A stretch of 64,000 bases of DNA from Rhynchopus sp. YZ270_cl-10 (GCA_964035575.1 OZ037895.1:1278761-1342760); one strand, 5' to 3'; positions 1-7,386 are shown, numbered from the stretch's first letter. The notes: generated by a model from the letters alone, not told the origin. Made by a program: numbers and translations.

Positions 1-98
1 GCAGCTCATAACTCCTGCAGTGGACAGTTCAAGGATCGCAGCACAGAGCAGAGTGAGGGTGTTTCCAACTCAATGGCTTGAACTGGAGAAGCGTTTCT
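1..98 (+). ncRNA. SRP RNA (7SL), 3' end only
   Basis: The window opens inside an SRP RNA gene, in the SRP54-binding arm. What remains is the 3' strand of the long helix and the T6 terminator at 98-103. See the full copy at 12747-13060. Confidence 0.88.
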
Positions 99-211
99 TT
101 TTTACATTTTTCCATGTGAACATTGTTTCCACATCACCATACACATGTGTTGTTGATACACCCCACCACGTTGCCCAGACCATTCCTACCCACATTATTC
201 ACCACAAGTGG

Positions 212-221
212 CATGTTTACC
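212..221 (+). promoter_or_regulatory. Element 1 upstream of SL-a
   Basis: Reads CATGTTTACC, a weaker form of CATGCTTCCC, and starts exactly 50 nt before the SL exon. ACATG follows a few bases later, as at the other SL genes. Confidence 0.7.
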
Positions 222-261
222 AGTACATGTTGGTGCTTAGAGCAATGTTAAGAAAAAGGGC

Positions 262-377
262 AACCAACGATTTCTAAAGCTACAGTTTCTGTACTTCATT
301 GGTATGGAAGCATGAAGATTATATTCTTCTCACACAACTTTGTCAAACATGGCCAGCCTCGAAAGAGACTGGCCTTT
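262..377 (+). ncRNA. Spliced-leader RNA gene SL-a
   Basis: SL RNA donates its 5' exon to the mRNAs by trans-splicing. The exon is 40 nt (262-301): it starts AACCAACG, contains ACAGTTTCTGTACT and ends CATTG. The donor is GTATGG. CTTCAT/ATGAAG can pair across the splice site, as in stem I of kinetoplastid SL RNA. The intron part is about 75 nt, carries ACAACTTTGTCAA (a possible but non-canonical Sm site) and ends in a GGCCAG/CTGGCC hairpin followed by T6 at 375-380. The hairpin differs slightly from the other SL genes (GCCTCGAAAGAGAC). The exon core is known from kinetoplastids and diplonemids; the diplonemid assignment is from memory of the Diplonema leader. Confidence 0.93.
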
Positions 378-435
378 TTTACGTCACCATGAGAAAAAAC
401 ATTCACACATATGATGCATGTACAAAGTGTGTGTC

Positions 436-472
436 ACCCTGACCCACCTCCAACAAGACAACCCTGTCTTGT
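436..472 (+). promoter_or_regulatory. Element 2 upstream of X1
   Basis: The 35-bp element CCTGACCCACCTCCAAC + ACAAGACA-N4-TGTCTTGT (438-472) ends 24 nt before the predicted X1 start. The same block precedes U6, SRP RNA and X2 at the same spacing. Confidence 0.75.
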
Positions 473-495
473 TTTCCCATACTCTCCCTATGTTT

Positions 496-823
496 GGGTG
501 CTAAGTTAGTGTGCTACTTCGAAACCAAACAACTCGTTCAGCAACAGCTAAAACTTGAAAAGACCTTTCTATTTAAGAAAATTCTTTACAATTTTTATGA
601 TGCGGTCCTGCTGTTGGGCCTGATATGGCCCAAGGCGGAACTACTTTCATATGATGTAAATCCCGTACGTTCGTACAGAATATTACCCATGATGATTATT
701 CTTACATTAGCGTGTAACACTAATTCTGACTGCGTTCTATTTCACACTTCAAATATTAGAACTGGATGTGGGGCTGCCAGTTTACTGGTGGTCCCGATCC
801 AGCACACAACGCAAGCACCCTTT
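496..823 (+). ncRNA. Unidentified RNA X1 (about 325 nt, Pol III-like)
   Basis: I do not recognise this RNA. It is called from three agreeing signs. Element 2 ends 24 nt upstream. The predicted 5' end GGGTGCT (496-502) pairs perfectly with AGCACCC (814-820), and GTGTGC (509-514) with GCACAC (802-807), enclosing a symmetric 6+6 internal loop. The outer stem is followed at once by T6 (821-826). Inside is a perfect TTGGGCC/GGCCCAA hairpin near 615-635. There is also an internal T5 at 592-596 that could end some transcripts early. Size and closed ends fit RNase MRP/P or another large Pol III RNA, but I found none of the diagnostic boxes with confidence. Confidence 0.62.
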
Positions 824-894
824 TTTATATTTTCCCACCCAGCACCCCCCCCCCCTGTGTCTGTGTTGTTGCCTAAGCATCGCCTTTTACAGGC

Positions 895-1050
895 TTCCTT
901 GCAGGGAGTGTTCGGTCAAGTGATAGTGATGAAGAAGGACAGGGGCGAGTTTTCTCGTGAAATGCTTTGAAGCACAAGGCACTGTATCAGATATTAAGCT
1001 GATAAGAACAGATAATACACTTGATCTTAGCCAAAAGGCCGAGAAGGTAT
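895..1050 (-). ncRNA. U2 snRNA
   Basis: U2 pairs with the intron branch site and with U6. Reading on the minus strand from 1050, the RNA starts ATACCTTCTCGGCC and continues through TTTTGGCTAAGATCAAG and TCTTATCAGCTTAATATC, the most conserved 5' third of U2. The branch-recognition stretch reads GTATTA where GTAGTA is usual (plus 1013-1018). Downstream are TGCTT/AAGCA and CGAG/CTCG hairpins. I see no canonical Sm site, as far as the eye can judge. The 3' end is uncertain (about 150-160 nt assumed). Element 1 lies at 1092-1101 on the same strand. Confidence 0.93.
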
Positions 1051-1080
1051 GACTTCTTTTTAGTCCATACCGAATTCGAC

Positions 1081-1215
1081 ACCCATGTACAGGGAAGCAT
1101 GATTATGATCAATTTACTAGGAAACAACAAGGCAAGCAGATTACACACCCATGTCACAGGGAAGTAAGTGAAGGTGATGATCAATCTTATTAGTAAAAAC
1201 AAGGCCGCCGAAGCA
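1081..1215. repeat. Partial tandem duplication of the U2 promoter region
   Basis: Two related stretches of about 65 bp, from 1081 and from 1146. Each begins CACCCATGT, then (C)ACAGGGAAG, ATGATCAAT and AACAAGGC. The second carries an orphan element 1 (minus 1159-1168) with no recognisable RNA 50 nt below it. Confidence 0.6.
1092..1101 (-). promoter_or_regulatory. Element 1 upstream of U2
   Basis: Minus strand CATGCTTCCC, starting 50-51 nt before the U2 5' end. It is followed by TGTACATG, close to SL promoters. Confidence 0.78.
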
Positions 1216-1344
1216 GCTACACAAATTGCCAATGTGGCAACGCCGAAGCGGCCCATGGCGGGAATTGGGTAGTTTTCAACCAGCAATCTCTCCACAGCGT
1301 CCCTATTTGGTCATTGCTTATGGAATTATCCCGAGCGCAAGAAT
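1203..1344 (-). ncRNA. U4 snRNA
   Basis: U4 chaperones U6 in the U4/U6 di-snRNP. From 1344 on the minus strand: ATTCTTGCGCTCGGG (stem II partner of U6), AAGCAATGACC with GGGACGCT (5' stem-loop with a k-turn-like TGAC), ATTGCTGGTTG, then GAAAACTACCCAATTCCCGC CATG, very like the human central region, TTGGCAATTTGTG (Sm-like) and a GCTGC-TTCG-GCGGC end hairpin. TGCTGGT can pair fully with U6 ATTAGCA by using two G-U pairs, which supports the call. Length about 142 nt. Confidence 0.92.
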
Positions 1345-1385
1345 ACCTCCTTTTCTCCCAGTCGTGTCACAAAGCTATGTCCACA

Positions 1386-1395
1386 GGGAAGTGTG
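1386..1395 (-). promoter_or_regulatory. Element 1 upstream of U4
   Basis: Minus strand CACACTTCCC, followed by TGTGGACATAG, 50 nt (within 1) before the U4 start. It matches the U3 element in CTCCC/CTTCCC-N5-GACAT. Confidence 0.7.
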
Positions 1396-1454
1396 TTGGG
1401 GTGGTAACATATAGACACCACGTAAAGTTAACACACCAAAACTACCACCGCCAA

Positions 1455-1464
1455 TGTGCCTCCC
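1455..1464 (+). promoter_or_regulatory. Element 1 upstream of U3
   Basis: TGTGCCTCCC followed by TATAGACATC, starting 51 nt before the AAGACTG start of U3. The divergent U4 element lies about 60 bp to the left. Confidence 0.65.
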
Positions 1465-1505
1465 TATAGACATCTGTGCAGCCGATAGGTGGAACAAACA
1501 AGGGC

Positions 1506-1700
1506 AAGACTGTACTCTACACAGGATCTGTTTTTGAGTGCATTCGTGTTGAAGATTGTTTTCTTCGGCACAAGACCAAAGCTGGATGATGACATAGGTT
1601 GGGCATGTGCAGCATGAGCACTTGCGATGATTGTCACATACTTCTTGTATTGTTTTGTCTCTCCCCTGTATGGCGCAGGGAAGAGTACCAGGCACAGCCC
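1506..1700 (+). ncRNA. U3 snoRNA
   Basis: U3 guides early cleavages of pre-rRNA in the nucleolus. The 5' end AAGACTGTACTC and the box-A stretch CACAGGATCTGTTTTTGAG match the U3 start. GGATGATGAC (near 1585) fits box C' and GCGATGATTG (1624-1633) fits box C. They are followed by a 10-bp hairpin CTCTCCCCTG/CAGGGAAGAG (1659-1685, one mismatch), placed like the terminal hairpin of human U3. I cannot see a clean box D, so the 3' end is approximate. Sharing element 1 with the SL and Sm-type genes, and not element 2, is notable because trypanosome U3 is a Pol III gene. Confidence 0.83.
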
Positions 1701-1814
1701 TTCCACTTACAGCTTGTTTTTAAGAAAAACCTCAAAAAAGGCTTCACATTACTTTTTTCACCTTCAAGGACATCTTGATCAATCAAGAAGTTACCACACT
1801 ATCCTCGCTCTCAA

Positions 1815-1824
1815 CATGCTTCCA
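1815..1824 (+). promoter_or_regulatory. Element 1 upstream of U5
   Basis: CATGCTTCCA, starting 50 nt before the predicted U5 start. Confidence 0.72.
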
Positions 1825-1864
1825 TGTGTAGCAAAGTGCACACAGCAATAGAACAAAACAGAGC

Positions 1865-1975
1865 CATATCACGGTTCTTGCCCATATCGAACTCATCTTT
1901 CGCCTTTTACTAAAGATGACCGTGGGTAAGAGCCACTATGTGAAAGCATAATTTTTGAAGGGGCCTTTGTGTCTC
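1865..1975 (+). ncRNA. U5 snRNA
   Basis: U5 aligns the exons in both splicing steps. Loop I is intact: CATCTTTCGCCTTTTAC with TAAAGATG closes a perfect CATCTTT/AAAGATG stem around 1895-1918. The lower stem is ACGG(T)/(A)CCGT. The Sm site is ATAATTTTTGAAG near 1948-1960. Only a short, weak 3' hairpin follows, so the 3' end is approximate, as for the short trypanosome U5. Confidence 0.92.
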
Positions 1976-2001
1976 ATCTGTTTTTAAGTCTTGACAACCA
2001 C

Positions 2002-2011
2002 TACGCTTCCC
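2002..2011 (+). promoter_or_regulatory. Element 1 upstream of U1
   Basis: TACGCTTCCC followed by TGAAGG. The 50-nt rule predicts +1 at 2052, seven nt before the ATACC expected as the U1 5' end. Confidence 0.65.
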
Positions 2012-2051
2012 TGAAGGTGTTGGAGTTTCGCATGTTGTTAAACTCAGCTAG

Positions 2052-2213
2052 AGGTTACATACCTTACTGGTGTCTGACCTGATCAACAAGGGCGTCGACA
2101 CACCAGTGGCCCTTGCATTGCACTGCGCAGGGGATACTGGTGGCACTAGCTTCGGCTGGCTTGCACAGTGAAATTTTTGACAGCGGCGGTGCTGTGCTTT
2201 GCACAAACCCGCC
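2052..2213 (+). ncRNA. U1 snRNA
   Basis: U1 recognises 5' splice sites. The 5' region reads ACATACCTTACTGG where ACTTACCTGG is usual, so the perfect target would be CCAGTAAGGT. Stem-loop I has TGATCAACAAGGG, like the U1-70K loop. The ATTGCAC at 2117-2123 is the U1A-binding loop of stem II. The Sm site is AAATTTTTGA (2171-2180). The 3' stem pairs GGCGG with CCGCC and TGTGC with GCACA; T5 follows. The start is 2052 by promoter spacing or about 2059 by homology. Confidence 0.9.
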
Positions 2214-2218
2214 TTTTT

Positions 2219-2498
2219 AAACAAACAAACCAAAACAAACATGATCACACAAACCATCATGTTACCCAGTAAACCCAGTAAACCCAGCACACTGGTCTAG
2301 AGGGATCGACCACTGAGTGGTGACCTGTGAGCACACAGGCACCTGCTCCGATGCAGTAGTGCAGCGCACTAAGTGCTGTGCTAAGGACTGGCCAAACTTG
2401 TTAAACCTGCTGACCCACAAACCGGTTTTCACAACCGAAGCAAAAACAAGCTCAGAAATAAAAAGCTCTTCAAAGGTTTTCGAACCTGACTCAGTATT
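2219..2498. other. Spacer between U1 and first 5S with a hairpin cluster
   Basis: No recognised gene. It holds three tandem CCCAGTAAA-like units (2267-2290) and a run of short perfect hairpins at 2313-2395 (ACCAC/GTGGT, CCTGTG/CACAGG, GCACT/AGTGC). From about 2435 it matches the 60 bp before the second 5S gene. Confidence 0.5.
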
Positions 2499-2617
2499 GG
2501 ATTCGGCCATACTCTGGTGAATGCACCTCATCCCGCCTGATTTGAGAAGTTAAGCACCAGCAGGCCTGGATAGTACTGGCGTGGGTGACCAGCTGGGAAG
2601 TCCGGGTGCTTGAATCC
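2499..2617 (+). rRNA. 5S rRNA, first copy in unit
   Basis: 119 nt, closed by GGATTC/GAATCC. It has the conserved GAGAAGTTAAGCACC, GGATAGTACTGGCGTGGGTG and ACCAGCTGGGAAG segments, and T5 after the 3' end. It belongs to the large ribosomal subunit. The promoter is expected to be internal. Confidence 0.97.
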
Positions 2618-2660
2618 TTTTTGCTTTTCTTCCGTGTTGGTGTGTGGTTTTAGGACATCC

Positions 2661-2699
2661 AGACCCTGACCCACCTCCAACAAGACAACCCTGTCTTGT
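2661..2699 (+). promoter_or_regulatory. Element 2 upstream of X2
   Basis: A full copy of the 35-bp element (2665-2699), including the perfect ACAAGACA/TGTCTTGT dyad. It predicts an RNA start at 2723-2724. Confidence 0.68.
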
Positions 2700-2723
2700 A
2701 TCCCTGTGTTTGTTGCACTATCC

Positions 2724-3183
2724 AGAGAGCAGAAATGAGGGGAGACTACACCACCGACGGTGCTTCAGCCTACAGGAGCATGCTGGAATGTGAATGCTGC
2801 ATGACAGCATTCACAATTTCACCTTTGGTGAGATGGAGATGAGCGCAAAGGTGCAAAAATGCACAACAAAAACTGAGGAAGAGGCATCCATACTCCCCAG
2901 AAGGGACGTGCGCACCTGCAGCCAAAAATTCTCCTGTGCTTAATATCATGCGCGCTGGGGATGCCGAAATAGCTAAACTGTTGCAAGAAGTGGGACTAAT
3001 TCCCAGGCAGTTGCCCTGTACAACATGCAAGTCCACAATGCCAGAAACACTGTACTGGACACCAAGATACTCCAAGAAGATCGCAAACTGGCCTTATTTT
3101 AGGTGAAATGACCTAATGCAGAGTGCAGCGGAACAGGGGAGACAAATAAAGTTTCCTGTACCATGCAACACCCAAGACCTTTT
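2724..3183 (+). ncRNA. Unidentified locus X2 between the two 5S genes
   Basis: Element 2 predicts a transcript from 2724, but I do not recognise it. Visible structure: an 11-bp perfect hairpin (2789-2799 with 2805-2815), GTGCA-AAAA-TGCAC (2851-2864) and TTAGGT-N6-ACCTAA (3099-3116). No T5 stop occurs before the next 5S, only T4 at 3097-3100 and 3179-3182, so the end is a guess. The right half also reads as a short coding frame (see 2948-3106), so this could be an inserted fragment and not an RNA gene. Confidence 0.4.
2948..3106 (+). pseudogene. Possible transposase zinc-ribbon remnant (52 codons)
   Basis: The frame gives a short peptide with AEIAKLLQEVGLIP, then CTTC, then M-N5-YW. This pattern (amphipathic start, LLQ..GLLP, CxxC, aromatic W) resembles the N-terminus of ISXO2/Merlin-type DDE transposases from memory. 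The second CxxC expected near RYSKK is absent and the frame closes at a TGA, so if homologous it is only a degenerate N-terminal scrap. No terminal inverted repeats or target duplications were recognised. The reverse strand has an overlapping 101-codon frame (2770-3075) without recognisable features. Confidence 0.35.
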
Positions 3184-3253
3184 GCACAAGTGAAGCAAAA
3201 ACAAGCTCAGAAATATAAAGCTCTTCAAAGGTTTTCCACCCAGACCCATTATT

Positions 3254-3372
3254 GGATTCGGCCATACTCTGGTGAATACACCTCATCCCGCCTGATTTGA
3301 GAAGTTAAGCACCAGCAGGCCTGGATAGTACTGGCGTGGGTGACCAGCTGGGAAGTCCGGGTGCTTGAATCC
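3254..3372 (+). rRNA. 5S rRNA, second copy in unit
   Basis: 119 nt; it differs from the first copy by AATACACC for AATGCACC. The preceding 60 bp (AAGCAAAAACAAGCTCAGAAAT onward) also match the flank of the first copy, so gene and flank were duplicated around X2. T6 follows the 3' end. Confidence 0.97.
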
Positions 3373-3455
3373 TTTTTTCCTTATTTGTGGTGTAACACAC
3401 AGAAGTTGGTTGAAAAGTGAACTGATAGTATTCAGCGCAAAGCATGATTATTGAA

Positions 3456-3527
3456 GGGTATATAGCTCAGTGGTAGAGCATTCGGCTGCAGTCCGAACGG
3501 TCCCTGGTTCGAACCCGGGTGTGCCCT
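3456..3527 (+). tRNA. tRNA-Cys(GCA)
   Basis: 72 nt cloverleaf. Acceptor GGGTATA pairs with TGTGCCC. The D-arm is TAGCTCAGTGGTAGAGCA. The anticodon stem TTCGG/CCGAA holds loop CTGCAGT, anticodon GCA. The T-arm is CTGGTTCGAACCCGG. T5 at 3531-3535 is the terminator. No intron. Confidence 0.97.
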
Positions 3528-3628
3528 CTCTTTTTGTTTCAAGACCAGATTTTCTCTTGAGTGTTACTTCTCCCTTTTTGGTTTTGAATTCCATCCCCAC
3601 CTTGTAAAGATTCGTTTAAGAAATGTAA

Positions 3629-3701
3629 GGGGGTTTAGCTCAAATGGTAGAGCGCTCGCTCAGCATGCGAGAGGTAGAGGGATCGATACCCTCAATCTCC
3701 A
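3629..3701 (+). tRNA. tRNA-Ala(AGC)
   Basis: 73 nt cloverleaf. Acceptor GGGGGTT pairs with AATCTCC (G-U pairs allowed). Anticodon stem CTCGC/GCGAG has loop TCAGCAT, anticodon AGC. The T-arm is AGGGATCGATACCCT. T6 follows directly. Confidence 0.97.
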
Positions 3702-3913
3702 AACATTTTTTGGAAACACTGTTGTGATATTTCCAGATCTCGATTCTTTTTGGTACCAAAGAAAAAGAAGGAAGCGACAGAATTGTACGTACGATCAGAT
3801 TAGAGCATCACACAATGTCTCAAATTTTACAGGTGCAACAAACACCTGTATTTTGGTGTAACATGCATATAACCATATCTAAATACCTCAAATTTGCACG
3901 AAAATGAAGAAAT

Positions 3914-3982
3914 CTTGCGTATATAGGGTTTTTGGGCCAATCTGAGTCAATTGCGGGGTCGCACGGTCAATTCCGAGTATCA
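3914..3982 (-). repeat. 69-bp dispersed repeat, inverted copy 1
   Basis: On the minus strand it begins TGATACTCGGAATTG and ends TATATACGCAAG. It aligns base for base in length with 10632-10700 on the plus strand; the shared centre is CCCCGCAATTGACTC. Confidence 0.75.
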
Positions 3983-4095
3983 GGCCCTCTCTACAACTTA
4001 GCCGGTGCTCAAACATAGGGGTTACAGGCAAATATACCTGTACACAGGCATATGACCTCTGTACGAACCTTCTTTTCACTCGAAAATGCAATTTT

Positions 4096-4164
4096 CTTGG
4101 GTATATGGGGTATTTGAGCACATCTGAGTCAATTGCAGGGTCGTACGCTCAGATCCGAGCATCA
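4096..4164 (-). repeat. 69-bp dispersed repeat, inverted copy 2
   Basis: Also 69 bp. Minus strand begins TGATGCTCGGATCTG and ends ATATACCCAAG. Confidence 0.75.
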
Positions 4165-4200
4165 CACACTGTCTAACTGAGAAATATTTTGAAAAAAGTC

Positions 4201-7200
4201 GATTTTTTGGTGAAAATATTTTTCACAGAAAATCGAATTTTACTATTAAGATTGGCTTTGGGCATGACCCAGTAAGGTTACTATGGGCCCCATGGGACAT
4301 ATACACCCGAATACCAGGCCGTATTTTCAAAAAGTTGATAATCCCAGTATATGGTATGGCCCTGTGGTACGAAATTTTTGGCCGAAAAAATCGACCAAAA
4401 AATCGTCATTTTTCGGGGTCACGGTGACAAAAAGTTGCATTTTTTCACGAAAAATGGTCGGAATGTGACTTGAATGGGCTCTAATGGGTATATTATGCAC
4501 ATAACATACCTAAATTATGTCGATATTTCACCGGCGGAGCCGAAAAAATCGATTTTCAGGGTGTGCAAAACAGTAAAAATGACGAAAATCGGAAAAATGA
4601 CGATTTTTTGGTGAAAATATTTTTCACAGAAAATCGAATTTTACTATTAAGATTGGCTTTGGGCATGACCCAGTAAGGTTACTATGGGCCCCATGGGACA
4701 TATACACCCGAATACCAGGCCGTATTTTCAAAAAGTTGATAATCCCAGTATATGGTATGGCCCTGTGGTACGAAATTTTTGGCCGAAAAAATCGACCAAA
4801 AAATCCTCATTTTTCGGGGTCACGGTGACAAAAAGTTGCATTTTTTCACGAAAAATGGTCGGAATGTGACTTGAATGGGCTCTAATGGGTATATTATGCA
4901 CATAACATACCTAAATTATGTCGATATTTCACCGGCGGAGCCGAAAAAATCGATTTTCAGGGTGTGCAAAACTGTAAAAATGACGAAAATCGGAAAAATG
5001 ACGATTTTTTGGTCAAAATACTTTTCACAGAAAATCGAATTTTACTATTAAGATTGGCTTTGGGCATGACCCAGTAAGGTTACTATGGGCCCCATGGGAC
5101 ATATACACCCGAATACCAGGCCGTATTTTCAAAAAGTTGATAATCCCAGTATATGGTATGGCCCTGTGGTACGAAATTTTTGGCCGAAAAAATCGACCAA
5201 AAAATCCTCATTTTTCGGGGTCACGGTGACAAAAAGTTGCATTTTTTCACGAAAAATGGTCGGAATGTGACTTGAATGGGCTCTAATGGGTATATTATGC
5301 ACATAACATACCTAAATTATGTCGATATTTCACCGGCGGAGCCGCAAAAATCGATTTTCAGGGTGTGCAAAACTGTAAAAATGACGAAAATCGGAAAAAT
5401 GACGATTTTTTGGTCAAAATATTTTTCACAGAAAATCGAATTTTACTATTAAGATTGGCTTTGGGCATGACCCAGTAAGGTTACTATGGGCCCCATGGGA
5501 CATATAGACCCGAATACCAGGCCGTATTTTCAAAAAGTTGATAATCCCAGTATATGGTATGGCCCTGTGGTACGAAATTTTTGGCCGAAAAAATCGACCA
5601 AAAAATCGTCATTTTTGGGGGTCACGGTGACAAAAAGTTGCATTTTTTCACGAAAAATGGTCGGAATGTGACTTGAATGGGCTCTAATGGGTATATTATG
5701 CACATAACATACCTAAATTATGTCGATATTTCACCGGCGGAGCCGAAAAAATCGATTTTCAGGGTGTGCAAAACTGTAAAAATGACGAAAATCGGAAAAA
5801 TGACGATTTTTTGGTGAAAATATTTTTCACAGAAAATCGAATTTTACAATTAAGATTGGCTTTGGGCATGACCCAGTAAGGTTACTATGGGCCCCATGGG
5901 ACATATACACCCGAATACCAGGCCGTATTTTCAAAAAGTTGATAATCCCAGTATATGGTATGGCCCTGTGGTACGAAATTTTTGGCCGAAAAAATCGACC
6001 AAAAAATCGTCATTTTTCGGGGTCACGGTGACAAAAAGTTGCATTTTTTCACGAAAAATGGTCGGAATGTGACTTGAATGGGCTCTAATGGGTATATTAT
6101 GCACATAACATACCTAAATTATGTCGATATTTCACCGGCGGAGCCGAAAAAATCGATTTTCAGGGTGTGCAAAACTGTAAAAATGACGAAAATCGGAAAA
6201 ATGACGATTTTTTGGTCAAAATACTTTTCACAGAAAATCGAATTTTACTATTAAGATTGGCTTTGGGCATGACCCAGTAAGGTTACTATGGGCCCCATGG
6301 GACATATAGACCCGAATACCAGGCCGTATTTTCAAAAAGTTGATAATCCCAGTATATGGTATGGCCCTGTGGTACGAAATTTTTGGCCGAAAAAATCGAC
6401 CAAAAAATCGTCATTTTTGGGGGTCACGGTGACAAAAAGTTGCATTTTTTCACGAAAAATGGTCGGAATGTGACTTGAATGGGCTCTAATGGGTATATTA
6501 TGCACATAACATACCTAAATTATGTCGATATTTCACCGGCGGAGCCGAAAAAATCGATTTTCAGGGTGTGCAAAACTGTAAAAATGACGAAAATCGGAAA
6601 AATGACGATTTTTTGGTGAAAATATTTTTCACAGAAAATCGAATTTTACAATTAAGATTGGCTTTGGGCATGACCCAGTAAGGTTACTATGGGCCCCATG
6701 GGACATATACACCCGAATACCAGGCCGTATTTTCAAAAAGTTGATAATCCCAGTATATGGTATGGCCCTGTGGTACGAAATTTTTGGCCGAAAAAATCGA
6801 CCAAAAAATCGTCATTTTTCGGGGTCACGGTGACAAAAAGTTGCATTTTTTCACGAAAAATGGTCGGAATGTGACTTGAATGGGCTCTAATGGGTATATT
6901 ATGCACATAACATACCTAAATTATGTCGATATTTCACCGGCGGAGCCGAAAAAATCGATTTTCAGGGTGTGCAAAACAGTAAAAATGACGAAAATCGGAA
7001 AAATGACGATTTTTTGGTGAAAATATTTTTCACAGAAAATCGAATTTTACTATTAAGATTGGCTTTGGGCATGACCCAGTAAGGTTACTATGGGCCCCAT
7101 GGGACATATACACCCGAATACCAGGCCGTATTTTCAAAAAGTTGATAATCCCAGTATATGGTATGGCCCTGTGGTACGAAATTTTTGGCCGAAAAAATCG

Positions 7201-7386
7201 ACCAAAAAATCGTCATTTTTCGGGGTCACGGTGACAAAAAGTTGCATTTTTTCACGAAAAATGGTCGGAATGTGACTTGAATGGGCTCTAATGGGTATAT
7301 TATGCACATAACATACCTAAATTATGTCGATATTTCACCGGCGGAGCCGAAAAAATCGATTTTCAGGGTGTGCAAAACTGTAAAAA
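4201..7386 (+). repeat. 401-bp satellite, 8 copies (unit A)
   Basis: Tandem copies of 401 bp, nearly identical. Landmarks in each are GGGCCCCATGGGACATATA, AAAATCGA runs and CACCGGCGGAGCCG. Each carries CCAGTAAGGT, the perfect complement of the U1 5' region (first at 4269-4278). Two variable sites, TATA(C/G)ACCC and TTTT(C/G)GGGG, give the copy order CC, CC, CC, GG, CC, GG, CC, CC. Each copy has a 61-codon open frame, which only mirrors the DNA identity. Confidence 0.95.

Larger units (their letters stand above)
3702..4200. other. Left flank of the satellite, with inverted 69-bp repeats
   Basis: AT-rich, no gene seen. It carries two minus-oriented copies of a 69-bp repeat (3914-3982, 4096-4164) whose plus-oriented copies lie on the far side of the satellite and long spacer. 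Confidence 0.7.

Noticed and set aside
880-890. TCGCCTTTTAC, identical to the U5 loop region
   Set aside because: An 11-nt match without the flanking stem, lying on the antisense side near the U2 3' end; most likely chance.
494-970. Open frame of 158 codons over X1 and the antisense of U2
   Set aside because: It needs a non-ATG start, overlaps the X1 stems and the U2 gene, and its C-terminus changes when the poly-C run loses one base in units C-E. It is not a conserved protein.
1671-1685. GCGCAGGGA as the U4 stem that pairs with U6
   Set aside because: It has 9 nt of complementarity to U6, but lies in the terminal hairpin of U3. The true U4 is on the minus strand at 1203-1344.
2205-2213. 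AAACCCGC in the U1 3' stem as the source of the 8-bp satellite
   Set aside because: A single 8-mer explained by the U1 stem pairing; the satellite junction is far away in the 69-bp repeat.
496-3183. X1 or X2 as telomerase RNA
   Set aside because: Neither contains a CCCTAA-type or CCCGCAAA-type template of useful length.
4283-7275. 61-codon frame repeated in every satellite copy as a possible multigene family
   Set aside because: It is conserved only because the DNA is conserved; the variants are not biased to silent sites and there is no recognisable domain.
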